Source: Bryobacteraceae bacterium
GTDB lineage: Bacteria; Acidobacteriota; Terriglobia; Bryobacterales; Bryobacteraceae
Length of the DNA stretch: 64,000 bases
Direction: 5' to 3'
NCBI GenBank assembly: GCA_026002855.1
Contig: BPGD01000001.1
Coordinates: forward strand, 3,914,001-3,978,000
Below, piece after piece: positions 1-8,939 of the stretch. Under the pieces are notes generated by a model that searched no databases, was not told the DNA's origin, and saw nothing but the letters and a program-made list of their open reading frames with translations. The position numbers and the translations under genes were made by a program. How positions within the stretch are numbered: the first letter of the stretch is position 1; each line of letters starts with the position of its first letter.

Positions 1-25
1 GAGACAGAAAGCGAGGTACTGATCC

Positions 26-1060
26 ATGTCGCAGGCTCCTGTGGTGACGTTTGGTGAAATCATGCTGCGGCTGGCGCCGCCGGGTTTTGAGCGGCTGCTG
101 ATGTCGCCCACGCTGGTGGCCACCTTTGGCGGAGGCGAGGCCAACGTCGCCGTCTCGGTCGCCAATTTTGGACATCCGGCCCGTTACGTGACGGTGCTGC
201 CGGACAATCCGATCACGGACGCCTTCATTTACCAGATGCGCGGCTTCGGCATCGACACCCGGTTCATCCGCCGCGCCCCGGGCCGGTTCGGCATTTACTT
301 TGTCGAGCCGGGCGCCAACCAGCGGCCCTCCAAGGTGGTCTACGACCGCGCCTACTCGTCGATTTCCCAGGCCCGGCCGGGCGATCTGGACTGGAAGGCG
401 ATCTTCGCCGATGCCGGCTGGTTCCACATCACCGGCATCACGCCAGCTTTGTCGCAGTCGGCGGCCGACCTGGCGCTGGAGGCGGTGAAAACGGCGCGCG
501 AGATGGGCGTGCCGGTGTCCTGCGATCTCAATTACCGGAAGAATCTGTGGAAGTACGGCAAGAGCGCGCAGGAGGTGATGACGGAGATTGTCCGCTACGT
601 GGACTACGCGATTGCCAACGAAGAGGACTGTCAGAAGTCGCTCGGCATCCAGATCGACGTGGACGTGGCGTCCGGCAAGCTGGACCGCGGCCAGTATCAG
701 CAACTGGCCGAGAAAGTGCTGGCGGCGTATCCGAACCTGAAACTGATCGCGATCACGCTGCGGGAGAGTTATTCGGCCTCGCACAATGGCTGGTCGGCGT
801 GCCTGCACGACCGCAACGAATTCCTGGTGAGCCGGCATTATGACATCACGCATATCGTCGACCGCGTGGGCGGCGGAGATGCCTTTGCCGGCGGGCTGAT
901 CTTCGGGATTCTGAACTTGTCCTCGCTGCGGGACGCGCTGGAGTTCGCGGTGGCGGCCTCGTGCCTGAAGCACAGCGTGCCGGGCGACTTCAACCGGTTC
1001 TCGCGGGCCGAGGTGGAGGCGCTGCTCAAGGAGGGCGGCAGCGGACGCGTGCAGCGCTAG
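26..1060 (+). CDS. kdgK: PfkB-family sugar kinase, probably 2-keto-3-deoxygluconate kinase
   Basis: The 344-residue protein has the ribokinase/PfkB layout. A Gly-rich substrate-binding stretch ([15 protein letters not shown]) lies near residue 35, and the C-terminal signature [12 protein letters not shown] near residue 280 carries the catalytic Asp. KDG kinases phosphorylate 2-keto-3-deoxygluconate with ATP in the cytoplasm, feeding Entner-Doudoroff and pectin or alginate breakdown. The motif [12 protein letters not shown] at the N terminus is typical of the KDG-kinase branch, but fructokinase or another sugar kinase cannot be excluded. An AGCGAGG purine stretch sits upstream of the ATG. Anything further upstream is outside the window, and no downstream partner gene is present. 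Confidence 0.85.
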   Translation: MSQAPVVTFGEIMLRLAPPGFERLLMSPTLVATFGGGEANVAVSVANFGHPARYVTVLPDNPITDAFIYQMRGFGIDTRFIRRAPGRFGIYFVEPGANQRPSKVVYDRAYSSISQARPGDLDWKAIFADAGWFHITGITPALSQSAADLALEAVKTAREMGVPVSCDLNYRKNLWKYGKSAQEVMTEIVRYVDYAIANEEDCQKSLGIQIDVDVASGKLDRGQYQQLAEKVLAAYPNLKLIAITLRESYSASHNGWSACLHDRNEFLVSRHYDITHIVDRVGGGDAFAGGLIFGILNLSSLRDALEFAVAASCLKHSVPGDFNRFSRAEVEALLKEGGSGRVQR

Positions 1061-1328
1061 GGCGGACGTGGCGGCGGCCGCGGGACGCGCGCCGCGGCGC
1101 CCTGCGGGCACTCGGGCCCGGAGGCGTGCAGTGTGAGTCCAGGGGCGCCACGGAGCAGGACCGGAAACCCGCGGGAAGATGATCTGAAGGCGCGGCGGCG
1201 GCAAGGGAAGAAACAATTTCCCGGATTCACGTTTTATACACAGGGTGTTCACAGAACTGTCATCACAAGTTCTTGAATACAGGCAAAATAAAGTTCGGCC
1301 CGGAGAGCGGTTTCCGGGTCGATTTCTG

Positions 1329-1357
1329 TTGACACTTTCGGGGGGCTGTTGCATATT
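1329..1357 (+). promoter_or_regulatory. Candidate sigma70 promoter facing the non-coding island
   Basis: A perfect TTGACA at 1329-1334 is followed after 17 bp by CATATT at 1352-1357, which matches the -10 consensus at four of six positions. Transcription would start near 1364 and run rightwards into DNA with no recognisable gene. The local sequence from about 1220 is more AT-rich than its surroundings. Confidence 0.45.
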
Positions 1358-1957
1358 GAAGATGGTTCCAAGAGGTTCACGGAACAGCGAGCTGAATGGA
1401 ACGTAGCGAGCCCGGAACGATGATCCGGCAGTGGAACAAAGAACGCTGCCGGGGAGCGAAGGGCGATCGGGCGTTCCGGACGGCAAGCCGCCGAGAGAGC
1501 CAGCCTGACGGCGCGCGTTGATCCCGAGGGGCGAAAATCCCGGAGGGGAGCGGCTGGAAGGTTCGGGCTTTCCGGGTTGGCGCTGATTCGGCGGACAACG
1601 GGTCTTGGCCGCAGATCTCCCCGGAGGTCCTCGAGGCAGCCGAGGAGGGAGGCCAGGGCGGACCGGGTTCGCGGGAAAGCGTCAATGGAGGCGAAGAAGC
1701 AGGCCAGGATCGGTGACCCCGCCGGGGCGCTCCGGTAACGGCAGCGTCCATGCGGGCGAGAGAAAGGCCGCTTCGAGTTCCCGGCTTCGCTTCGGCTGAG
1801 TCGCTGGCACGGCCTCCTGCGGTGAACTGGTTCCGGGCAAATCCCGGGGTCGGGGAGCGGGAAGCCAAGGGTGCCCGGTCAGCCGGATGCGCCACGCTCA
1901 GGCCCGTCTAGAAGGGTCGGCGAGCAAGCTGAGTCCGCGGGTCACTTGGAACCATTT

Positions 1958-2023
1958 TTGTGGGCCCGCCAGAGCCGTGCGGCTCCCCAGAAGGGTTGAG
2001 CCCGGCCGGTGGCGGGCCCACAA
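1958..2023. repeat. 13-bp perfect inverted repeat enclosing smaller hairpins
   Basis: TTGTGGGCCCGCC at 1958-1970 is exactly complementary to GGCGGGCCCACAA at 2011-2023. The 40-nt loop contains a second perfect hairpin (GAGCC-GTGC-GGCTC, 1972-1985) and a weaker GGG/CCC hairpin near 1993-2003. This gives a three-way-junction-like fold in RNA or a cruciform in DNA. Confidence 0.6.
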
Positions 2024-2924
2024 TGCTTTTGGACCCGGTCCGCCGGGCTCGCCGCACGGCCTGGATCTGCGTCTTGTCGAGATCACCCGCTTCACAGCCA
2101 TGACGGGGGCTCCTCCGAAGAGCGAGCGGAATCAATCGACACGTGCGGCGTAGCAACCGCAAGCCATGTTGGGCCGCGCCGTTCACGGTTCGTTTCGCAG
2201 TCTGCGGCCGCTTCCCTCGCGGCTCAGTCGCGCGGCGCCGCGCGCCTTGCACCTGCGGCTGGGACGCAGGAACACGGCGCGTGCGTATCGCCGGAGCCGG
2301 ATTGAAGGCGCTGGGGCAGACTGCTCCCGTCTCTTCATGCATCATTGAACCATTGGCGGCGGGCCGGGCGGGATCCATTCGAGGCATCCCGCCCGCGCCG
2401 TGTGGCCGCCCGCGTCAACCGGAACGCGCCCTCCTGGCGCAGCCCGGCCTCGCGGCCGCGCCCGCTGGGGGCCGCGGCGCCGAATGGGCCGTATTTGTCG
2501 AGCTCATCAGGTCTTACCTTGGGACATCCGCTTTTCCTGCCGCCGAAGCGACGAGGCTGCCTGGTCGCGTGAAGCCGCACAAGCGGCCGCCCGACGAGGC
2601 TGTCCGGTCCAAGCGGGGGGACTCTGGCCAGAGATTCGTATCCCCGCAGAAAAGAGTATGCCACGCGGCCGCAAGCATGCCGGGTGCAAGTGATTGATCT
2701 GGCGAGTGCAATTGCGTGTGACGGAACTCCGGCGGCGCCGGCGGTTTTCCCTTCCGGGCCGCAAGGGAAGCGGCCGCAGGCCGCCAGATGAGCAGCCAGC
2801 AGCGCGCGGCCCGGAAGGGCTTGCGGCAGCGGCAGGTGTCGGCCGCTTTTGCTGGCCCGGACGGGCGAGCGTGAGTCGCGGCCCAGAAGCGCGTGATCAT
2901 CGAGGGCGGCGAATCGGCGGGTGA

Positions 2925-2956
2925 AATGAGAAAGGCCGCCCCACCGCGGGGCGGCC
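2925..2956 (-). terminator. Intrinsic terminator of the small Lys-rich gene
   Basis: Read on the minus strand, GGCCGCCCC and GGGGCGGCC (2948-2956 with 2934-2942) form a perfect 9-bp stem with a 5-nt loop, followed by a T-rich tract (TTTCTCATTTC). It lies about 30 bp past the stop codon of the gene at 2986-3141, which supports that gene being transcribed. Confidence 0.75.
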
Positions 2957-2985
2957 CAGAATTTGCAGGATGGCGAAAGAAGGAA

Positions 2986-3141
2986 CTACTTCTTCTCTTC
3001 CTTCTTCTCCTCGCCCTTCTTGTGCTTCTTCGACTTCTTCTTCTCTTCCTTCTTCGGCTGATCCGGCTGCGTCTGGGCGAACGACGGCGTCACCACCATC
3101 GTGAAGGCAGCCATGGTCAGGGCGGCAAGAATCTTCTTCAT
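2986..3141 (-). CDS. Tiny secreted Lys/Glu-rich protein (51 aa)
   Basis: The 51-codon frame starts MKKILAALTMAAFTMVVTPS, a textbook Sec signal peptide with cleavage expected after SFA (about residue 22). The mature part is about 29 residues and almost entirely Lys, Glu, Gln, Ser and His, in runs such as KKEEKKKSKKHKKG. A GGAG ribosome-binding site lies 10 nt before the ATG, and a strong intrinsic terminator follows the stop. Composition, signal peptide, ribosome-binding site and terminator together make this a real gene. Function is unknown. A polyampholyte of this kind might bind acidic polysaccharide or nucleic acid, or act as a periplasmic spacer, but that is only inference. Confidence 0.7.
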   Translation of the reverse strand: MKKILAALTMAAFTMVVTPSFAQTQPDQPKKEEKKKSKKHKKGEEKKEEKK

Positions 3142-3452
3142 CTGCTTTCAGCTCCTTGAGTGAGTTGGGGGCGGCGATCTGCCGCCTCTCGACAACCAGC
3201 ATGCGGCATGGGCGGGTGGCGGACCAATCGCCCGTGCGGGCTAGGGCGCGCGCCGAATTTGAGGGATGGGGAGGGGCGGCCGCTTCTGCTATTCTCCGGG
3301 AGAGCGGCTCTGACTCCGATGGAGAACGGCAGGGACGACAATCGCCGCGGGCCGTGCCGGCCACGCTGTGGCTGCTCGTTCTGGCAGCGCTTCGCGCTGC
3401 TTTACTCGCGGCCCAGGAGGGCGTGATTTTCGACGGAGCCGGTACGACTGCA
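3142..3452. other. Divergent intergenic region, nothing recognised
   Basis: About 310 bp separate the divergent Lys-rich gene and the glycosyltransferase. The frame of the downstream gene stays open through this stretch, but its translation has no protein character, so a start upstream of 3423 is unlikely. I see no clear promoter hexamers or repeats. Confidence 0.4.
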
Positions 3453-4607
3453 ATGAAAAGGATTGACGTCATCTTCTTTGACGCGGGCGGAGGCCACCGG
3501 GCGGCGGCGACCGCGTTGAAGCAGGTGTGCGAGCGCGAAGGGCGTCCGTTCGAGATCCGCCTGGTGCATCTGAAAGAGATACTTGCGCCGGTCGACGTCT
3601 TCCAGAAGCTGCTGGGGCTGGATCTCGAGGAGATCTACAACCTGCTGCTGCGCAGGGGCTGGACGCTCGGCTCGGCGCAGGGGCTGCGGTTCATGCAGGC
3701 AGTGATCCGGCACTACCACGGGAGCGAGGTCGGCCTACTGCGCCAATGGTGGCAGGAACGATCGGGCGGGCCGTTGCCGGACCTGGTAGCGAGCGTGGTG
3801 CCGAACTTCAACCGGGCGATCTTCGAGGCCTGGCAGGCGGTGCGGCCCGGCGCTCCCTACGTGACGATTCTGACGGACCTGGCCGATTATCCGCCGGCGT
3901 TCTGGATCGAACGGCAGCCACAATTTTTCATCTGCGGCACGGAGAAGGCGCGCCGGCAGGCGCTCGGCATGGGCCATCCGCCTGAGCGCGTGTTTCGCGT
4001 GTCGGGCATGATCCTGAATCCGCGGTTCTATGAGACCCTGGAGCTGGACGTGGCCGCCGAGCGGGAGCGTCTGGGCCTGGAGCCGGGGCTCGCGACGGGG
4101 CTGGTGCTGTTCGGGGGTTATGGGTCGGAGGCGATGGAGACCGTGCTCGAGCGGGTGGACCGCAGCGGGCTGGAGGTCCAATTGATTCTGATTGCGGGCC
4201 GGAATGAAGCGCTGCGGCAGCGGCTGGAGCGGCGCCGCACGCGGATCCGCAAGCACGTGATCGGCTTCACTGCGGAGGTGCCGAAATGGATGCGGCTGGC
4301 GGATTTTTTCATTGGCAAACCGGGGCCGGGGTCGATTTCCGAGGCCATCCACTGCCGGTTGCCGGTGATCACCGTGCGCAACGCGTGGACGCTGCCGCAG
4401 GAGCGCTACAATGCCGACTGGCTGAGGGAACAGGGACTGGGGATCGTCCTGGACAGCTTCCGCAAGGTGGATGACGCGGTGCGGGAGCTCGTCGAAGGCG
4501 GCCGACTGCGGCCGATGCAGGAAGCGTGCGGGCGCATTCAGAACCGTGCCATCTTTGAGATCCCGGAGATTCTTGAACGACTGCTCAAGCAGGCTGGCAC
4601 CGCGTGA
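3453..4607 (+). CDS. MGDG-synthase-like glycosyltransferase (GT28 type)
   Basis: From the ATG at 3453 the protein has 384 residues and opens MKRIDVIFFDAGGGHRAAA, the Gly-rich motif (DAGGGHR) of monogalactosyldiacylglycerol-synthase and processive diacylglycerol glucosyltransferase enzymes. The C-terminal half has the GT-B nucleotide-sugar region, with FIGKPGPGSISEAI and an NAWTLPQERYNA stretch. Such enzymes transfer galactose or glucose from UDP-sugar onto membrane diacylglycerol, so a glycolipid product is likely; the exact sugar is not readable. An in-frame GTG at 3423 follows AGGAGG by only 3 nt, too close for an ideal site, so the start is uncertain by ten codons. It is not obviously in an operon. 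Confidence 0.75.
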   Translation: MKRIDVIFFDAGGGHRAAATALKQVCEREGRPFEIRLVHLKEILAPVDVFQKLLGLDLEEIYNLLLRRGWTLGSAQGLRFMQAVIRHYHGSEVGLLRQWWQERSGGPLPDLVASVVPNFNRAIFEAWQAVRPGAPYVTILTDLADYPPAFWIERQPQFFICGTEKARRQALGMGHPPERVFRVSGMILNPRFYETLELDVAAERERLGLEPGLATGLVLFGGYGSEAMETVLERVDRSGLEVQLILIAGRNEALRQRLERRRTRIRKHVIGFTAEVPKWMRLADFFIGKPGPGSISEAIHCRLPVITVRNAWTLPQERYNADWLREQGLGIVLDSFRKVDDAVRELVEGGRLRPMQEACGRIQNRAIFEIPEILERLLKQAGTA

Positions 4608-4635
4608 CGGCAGTCGCTGTTCGCTGTTTCTTTGC

Positions 4636-4664
4636 TTGCCAAAATAGGCGAATCGCCTTATGAT
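4636..4664 (+). promoter_or_regulatory. Sigma70 promoter with a palindrome filling its spacer
   Basis: TTGCCA (4636-4641) and TATGAT (4659-4664) each match consensus at five of six positions with the ideal 17-bp spacing. The spacer carries a perfect dyad, AGGCGA-A-TCGCCT, at 4646-4658, directly abutting the -10 box. A repressor bound there would block RNA polymerase. The predicted start near 4671 leaves an 11-nt leader before the ATG at 4682. Confidence 0.65.
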
Positions 4665-4681
4665 GCGCGAAGGCTCCCCCG

Positions 4682-5101
4682 ATGAAGCAACTGCAACTGA
4701 ACTGGTACGGGTTCCACGAGTGGGAGCGGGCGGTGGCGCGGGTGGTGTCGCTGGGATGGGGCGTATTCTGGGCGTGGTTCGGGTTCGCCTCCGGCGTTGC
4801 GGAATACGCTTCGGTGGCCGACATCTTTCTTCAGACGCTGCCTGGGCTGATCTTCATCGCCGTGTCGCTGCTTGCCTGGAGACATCCGGCGCCAGGCGGC
4901 ACGCTGCTGGTGGCGCTGGCGATTGTCGTGTTCACGGCCTACTGGGCAGGCGCGGAGAATGGCCCGGCGGCGCGGGGCCTGGCGACGGCGCTGCTGCTGG
5001 CGTTGCCGCCGCTGACGAGCGGCGTGCTATTTCTGGCCTCAGCGCCTTCGCACGACTCGCACCAGTCACACCATCGGATGGACTCCGGGCACGCCTGGTA
5101 G
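4682..5101 (+). CDS. Small multi-spanning membrane protein, unknown function
   Basis: The 139-residue protein has about four hydrophobic helices (roughly residues 18-40, 48-65, 72-90 and 98-118) and a His-rich cytoplasmic or periplasmic tail (SHDSHQSHHRMDSGH). I do not recognise the family. It is first in an apparent three-gene operon, 9 bp before the sugar isomerase-like gene, behind the promoter at 4636-4664. The His-rich tail might bind metal, but nothing else in the sequence tests that. Confidence 0.7.
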   Translation: MKQLQLNWYGFHEWERAVARVVSLGWGVFWAWFGFASGVAEYASVADIFLQTLPGLIFIAVSLLAWRHPAPGGTLLVALAIVVFTAYWAGAENGPAARGLATALLLALPPLTSGVLFLASAPSHDSHQSHHRMDSGHAW

Positions 5102-5110
5102 ACTCTGGAC

Positions 5111-6034
5111 ATGCCCCTTCGTCGAAGAGAGCTGCCGGCCGTGCTGCTGGGCGCGGCGAGAGCGTTTGCGGCGGGCCGCATCGGGCTGGACCGCATCAGC
5201 CTGCTTACCGATGAGATCGCGCGGACGCCCGAAGACGCCATCGCGTTCTGCAAGCAGTACGGGGTTCAATGGGTGGAGCTGCGGGGCGTGCCAGGCAAGG
5301 GCGGGACCTACGCTTTTTTGGAAGAGGCGGAGCTTCGCACGACGGCAAAGCAGTTGCGCGAGGCGGGCCTCCGGGTGTCGTTCCTGAACACCCCGCTGCT
5401 GAAATTTCCGCTTCCGGGCACCGAGCCCGCGCGGCGGCGCAATGAGACGCCGGAGCAGCGGGCGATGCGTGAAAAGCGCGACCAGGCGCTGTTCGAGCGC
5501 CGCCACGAGGATCTGGCCAAGGCGCTGCGCGCGGCCGAGATTTTCGATGTCCGGCTGGTGAGGGTGTTCACCTTTACGCGCGTGGCCGAGCCGGCGGCGC
5601 TGCTGCCGCGCGTGGCCGAACTGCTGGGCGAGATGCTGCCGGCGGCGCGGCGCGCCGGCGTGAGGCTGCTGGTGGAGAACGAAGGCTCCTGCAACGTGGC
5701 CACGTCAGCCGAGCTCAGGCGGCTGTGCGAGCTGGTGAGCGACGAGACGCTGGGCATCAACTGGGATCCGGTGAACGCCATCGGCCATGGGGAGCGGCCG
5801 TGGCCGGACGGCTATCGCGAGCTGCGGGTGCGGCGCGTGGGCAACGTGCAGATGAAGGCGCGCGGGCTGGTGATCGGGCCCGACTTTGTCCCGTGGAAAG
5901 AGATCTTCGACGCGCTGGCGGCCGACGGCTATGCAGGCAGGATCGGGCTGGAGACGCACGTCTTCGACGGCACGCTGATCGAGAAGGCGCACCAGTGCAT
6001 GGGTGAGATCCTGAAGCTGACCGGCAGAGGATGA
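5111..6034 (+). CDS. Sugar phosphate isomerase/epimerase-like TIM-barrel protein
   Basis: The 307-residue protein belongs to the xylose-isomerase-like / AP-endonuclease-2 TIM-barrel superfamily. Typical barrel features are VQWVELRG near residue 55, LLVENEG with a metal-ligand Glu near 190, NWDPVNA near 217 and GLETHVFDG near 280. The N terminus (MPLRRRELPAVLLGAARAFA) resembles a Tat signal, so the enzyme may be exported, as is common for this family in Acidobacteriota. Substrate cannot be assigned. It sits 9 bp after the membrane protein gene and 4 bp before the next gene, which indicates one transcript. Confidence 0.75.
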   Translation: MPLRRRELPAVLLGAARAFAAGRIGLDRISLLTDEIARTPEDAIAFCKQYGVQWVELRGVPGKGGTYAFLEEAELRTTAKQLREAGLRVSFLNTPLLKFPLPGTEPARRRNETPEQRAMREKRDQALFERRHEDLAKALRAAEIFDVRLVRVFTFTRVAEPAALLPRVAELLGEMLPAARRAGVRLLVENEGSCNVATSAELRRLCELVSDETLGINWDPVNAIGHGERPWPDGYRELRVRRVGNVQMKARGLVIGPDFVPWKEIFDALAADGYAGRIGLETHVFDGTLIEKAHQCMGEILKLTGRG

Positions 6035-6038
6035 ATCG

Positions 6039-6557
6039 ATGAAGAGGGAGATCCGGGTGCCGCCGCTGGTGTGGTGGGGCCTGGCGGGGCTCGTCGTGGC
6101 GGCGGCGCTGGCGGGCATCGCCTATTGGCTGAATCGGGGTGTGCAGGCGAGGCTGGAAGTCCGGTGGCTGAAGGTGCGGACGATTCCAACCGGGCCGGAG
6201 TCGTCGCTGGCGGTGTTCGATCTGAGGATCCACAACCCTTCGCGGGTGCTGTTTCAGGTGAAGGAAGTGGAAGTGGCGGTGGTCGACGCGGGGGGAGCGC
6301 GGCAGGAGGGGATGGTGGCAGCGCAGACAGACCTGGACCGGGTGCTGGGTTACTATCCGCTGGCGGGGCCACGCTACAGTCCGGTCCTGATGTTCCGCGA
6401 GCGGATCCGGGCGGGGGAGACGGTGGACCGGACGGTGGCGGCGTCGTTTCCCGTGCCAGTGGGGGCGCTGGAGTCGCGGCGGCACTTTGAATTACGGATT
6501 CAGGATGCCGACGGGGCGATGGTCACGGCATGGGAACGGGCCGGGCGCGGCCGGTGA
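6039..6557 (+). CDS. Membrane-anchored protein with a LEA-14-like beta domain
   Basis: This is a 172-residue protein with one N-terminal transmembrane helix (about residues 10-32) followed by a beta-rich periplasmic region. The segment LAVFDLRIHNPSRVLFQVKEVEV resembles the start of LEA type 2 (water-stress) domains, and the rest fits a single immunoglobulin-like sandwich. Function is unknown. It closes the three-gene operon and converges with the cyclic-di-GMP gene, with only 6 bp between the two stop codons. Confidence 0.6.
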   Translation: MKREIRVPPLVWWGLAGLVVAAALAGIAYWLNRGVQARLEVRWLKVRTIPTGPESSLAVFDLRIHNPSRVLFQVKEVEVAVVDAGGARQEGMVAAQTDLDRVLGYYPLAGPRYSPVLMFRERIRAGETVDRTVAASFPVPVGALESRRHFELRIQDADGAMVTAWERAGRGR

Positions 6558-6563
6558 GCGGAC

Positions 6564-8939
6564 TCAGGCCGAGGCTTCGCGGGCGGCGGGCGGTTGGACG
6601 CCGAGAATGCGCTTGCGGTCCCGCTTTTCGCCGTACATCTTGCTGTCGGCGCGGGCCAGCAGCTCCTCGGCGGTCTGGCCGTCGCGCGGGTAGAAGGCGG
6701 CGCCGCCGCTGAGTGAGACGACGCGCTCACCGCAGAGCTCCATGCCGCAGCACTCCACGTAGGAGCGGAGCCGCTGGAGGCGCGTGGCGATGGCCTCTTC
6801 GGTGACGCCCGGCAGGACGAGGACGAACTCATCGCCGCCCATGCGGGCCACGAAGTCATACTCGCGGCAGTTCTCTTTCAGGCCCTGGGCGACGAGCTGT
6901 AGCAGGCGGTTGCCGGTGAGGTGGCCGAACTGATCGTTGACGCCCTTGAAGCCGTCGAGGTCGCAGACGAGCAGCCCGAGGGTGCCTTCGGTGCGGGCGC
7001 AGCGGGCGAGTTCGTTCTGGAGATGGAGGAACAGGGCGCCGGCGTTGGGCAGCCCGGTGAGGAAGTCGACCGAGGCGCGGCTTTCGGCCTGCTGGAATCG
7101 GGCCGAGTTTTCCACACTGACGGCGAGCTTGGGAGAGATGGCCAGCAGCAGGCTCAGGTGCGCATGGGTGAAGGCGTCCTGGTGGGAGGAATAGAGATTC
7201 AGCGTGCCGACGAGGCCGCCGGGGCCGTCGAGCGGGATGATGAGAGCCGACTTCAGCGTGGCCGCGGCGACGGGGTTGCGGTGGGCGATGGGATCTTCGG
7301 TGGGCAGGGCGTTGAGGGCGGGCCGCAGGGTGGAGGCGACGACGCCGGTGACGCCCGAGTTCATGCGGAGCGTCAGGCCATGGAAGAGCGTGTAGTTCTG
7401 CCCCTCGATGAACGAGGCCTTGAGGTGCTCGCCCTGTTTGAGGAAGAGAACCATCGTCTCGAAGGGCATTTGCCCGTGGAGGCGGCGCGCCAGGGCGTTG
7501 AGGGTTTCTTCGAGATCGAGCGAAGAGCCGAGGATCTGGGCGAACTCGAGAACGAGCTGCTCTTCGCGGCGCGCCTCGGCGATGGCGTGAAGGAAGGCGG
7601 GCACGTTTTCTGCGGCTGCGCCGGGCGAGGCGGCGCCGCGGGCAGCCGTGAGTCCTGAAGGCGGCCTGGCCGGGGCTTCCCGGTCGAGGTCGCGGTAGAC
7701 GCACTCCAGCCGCGCGACGACCATCGGGTCGAGACCGGCGCCGGCCTCCTGCCGCACCTTTTCCATGGCGTCGTCGAGCGAGAGCGCACGGCGGTAACGG
7801 CGTTCCGTGTTGAGGGCGAGCAGCATGTCCACGGCAGCCAGAACGCGGGCCTCGATGGGGATCTCATCGCCGCGCAGGCCGAGCGGATAGCCGGTGCCGT
7901 CCCACCGTTCGTGGTGGGCGCGGACGATGTCGCTCACCAGGCGCGGGAAGCCGGCCTGTTCGATGATCTGGGCGCCGATTTCAGGGTGAACCTTCAGGCG
8001 CTGGAACTCGTCCGGAGTGAGCCGGCCGGGCTTCATGATGATATGGTCGGGGACGGCCACCTGGCCGATATCGTGGAGAACGGCGGCGACGCGGAGGGCC
8101 ATGATCTGGTCTTCCTTCAGGCCAACGGCGCGGCCCAGGCCGGCGGCGAAGTGAGCCATGCGGTGCAGGTCGCCGAGCGGGGTGATGTCCTTGGATTCGA
8201 CCGCAAGCGCGAGCGCTTCCACCATATTGAGCTGCATGGCGGCCAGTTCTTCGGCATGCTGCCGCTCGCGGGCGAGAGTTTCCAGTTGCAGCCGGTAGGC
8301 GTAATACACGAGCATCCCGACGGGAGCAATGATGAGCAGCGACCAGGCCCAGGAGATCTGCGGCAGGGTGGCCAGCAGTCCAGCCAGGGCGGCGCCGGCC
8401 ATGTAGTAGGGGAGGGACCAGAGGAAGCGGTTTTTCCAGATGCGACGGAGAAGTTCGCGCTCCCGCAGGGAGGTGGCCGCCGCCAGCGGAAAAGCAGTGA
8501 TCAGAAAGAGCACGATGGAGGCCAGCGGCAGGGCGGCGGCCACGCCAATGCCCGGCAGAGCGCCCAGGACGTATTCGTAGGCCGTGTGCGCTCCTTCGAT
8601 TCCGATGACCCAGACGGCGACCTGGAACAACACGTCGAGCCAGTCGGTACGCGCCGGCGAATGTTGCAGCGCATGGATGGCGGCCCCGGTGATGCCGATG
8701 GCGAGTGTCTCGGTCAGTGGCAGTTGCGGCAGGCCGGCAAGGACGAAGACAAAGCTGACCGAGATGCTGCCCGAGACAGTGGGGAGACCGAAGCGGGTGA
8801 GGGCCGACAGGGCGCTGAGGGCCAGGTACAGGACATAGAGGGCGGAGCCGCTCTCATGATCCTGGTGTGCCTGGACGGCCAGCCACACGAGGGCGGTGCC
8901 GACCACCACCCACTCGAATGTGCGAGGCTGCTTCTGCAT
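6564..8939 (-). CDS. Membrane GAF / HD-GYP / GGDEF cyclic-di-GMP enzyme
   Basis: This 791-residue protein combines a seven-helix membrane sensor (about 1-210), an HD-GYP phosphodiesterase domain (LHDIGQ near 286, HHERWDGTGYP near 346), a GAF domain (about 465-600) and a C-terminal GGDEF cyclase with an intact MGGDEF near 701. Both catalytic signatures look complete, so one chain may make and break cyclic di-GMP. The order HD-GYP before GAF before GGDEF is less usual than the reverse. The start at 8939 is chosen because a GGAAAGG site lies 10 nt upstream; an in-frame extension to 9023 has no hydrophobic or domain character. It is divergent from the polysaccharide phosphatase gene. Confidence 0.85.
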   Translation of the reverse strand: MQKQPRTFEWVVVGTALVWLAVQAHQDHESGSALYVLYLALSALSALTRFGLPTVSGSISVSFVFVLAGLPQLPLTETLAIGITGAAIHALQHSPARTDWLDVLFQVAVWVIGIEGAHTAYEYVLGALPGIGVAAALPLASIVLFLITAFPLAAATSLRERELLRRIWKNRFLWSLPYYMAGAALAGLLATLPQISWAWSLLIIAPVGMLVYYAYRLQLETLARERQHAEELAAMQLNMVEALALAVESKDITPLGDLHRMAHFAAGLGRAVGLKEDQIMALRVAAVLHDIGQVAVPDHIIMKPGRLTPDEFQRLKVHPEIGAQIIEQAGFPRLVSDIVRAHHERWDGTGYPLGLRGDEIPIEARVLAAVDMLLALNTERRYRRALSLDDAMEKVRQEAGAGLDPMVVARLECVYRDLDREAPARPPSGLTAARGAASPGAAAENVPAFLHAIAEARREEQLVLEFAQILGSSLDLEETLNALARRLHGQMPFETMVLFLKQGEHLKASFIEGQNYTLFHGLTLRMNSGVTGVVASTLRPALNALPTEDPIAHRNPVAAATLKSALIIPLDGPGGLVGTLNLYSSHQDAFTHAHLSLLLAISPKLAVSVENSARFQQAESRASVDFLTGLPNAGALFLHLQNELARCARTEGTLGLLVCDLDGFKGVNDQFGHLTGNRLLQLVAQGLKENCREYDFVARMGGDEFVLVLPGVTEEAIATRLQRLRSYVECCGMELCGERVVSLSGGAAFYPRDGQTAEELLARADSKMYGEKRDRKRILGVQPPAAREASA

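Larger units (their letters stand above)
1061..2924. other. Non-coding, hairpin-rich island of about 1.9 kb
   Basis: No convincing protein gene is visible on either strand. The open frames here encode Arg/Pro/Ala/Gly-rich strings without domain character, which is usual for out-of-frame GC-rich DNA. Several perfect inverted repeats occur: 1958-1970 with 2011-2023 (13 bp), 2252-2257 with 2265-2270, 2365-2374 with 2386-2395 (10 bp), and 2747-2753 with 2763-2769. A sigma70-like promoter faces into the island at 1329-1357. It could be a long structured RNA, a decayed mobile segment, or both; the sequence alone does not decide. Confidence 0.5.

Noticed and set aside
1234-1242. TTATACACA, a DnaA-box-like 9-mer in an AT-richer patch, considered as part of oriC
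   Set aside because: Only one good box is present and no dnaA, dnaN, gidA or parAB gene is nearby. A single 9-mer is expected by chance.
1377-2900. Several open frames of 60-190 codons on both strands
   Set aside because: Their translations are Arg/Pro/Ala/Gly-rich with no hydrophobic pattern, signal or domain, and they overlap each other in several frames, as expected for GC-rich non-coding DNA.
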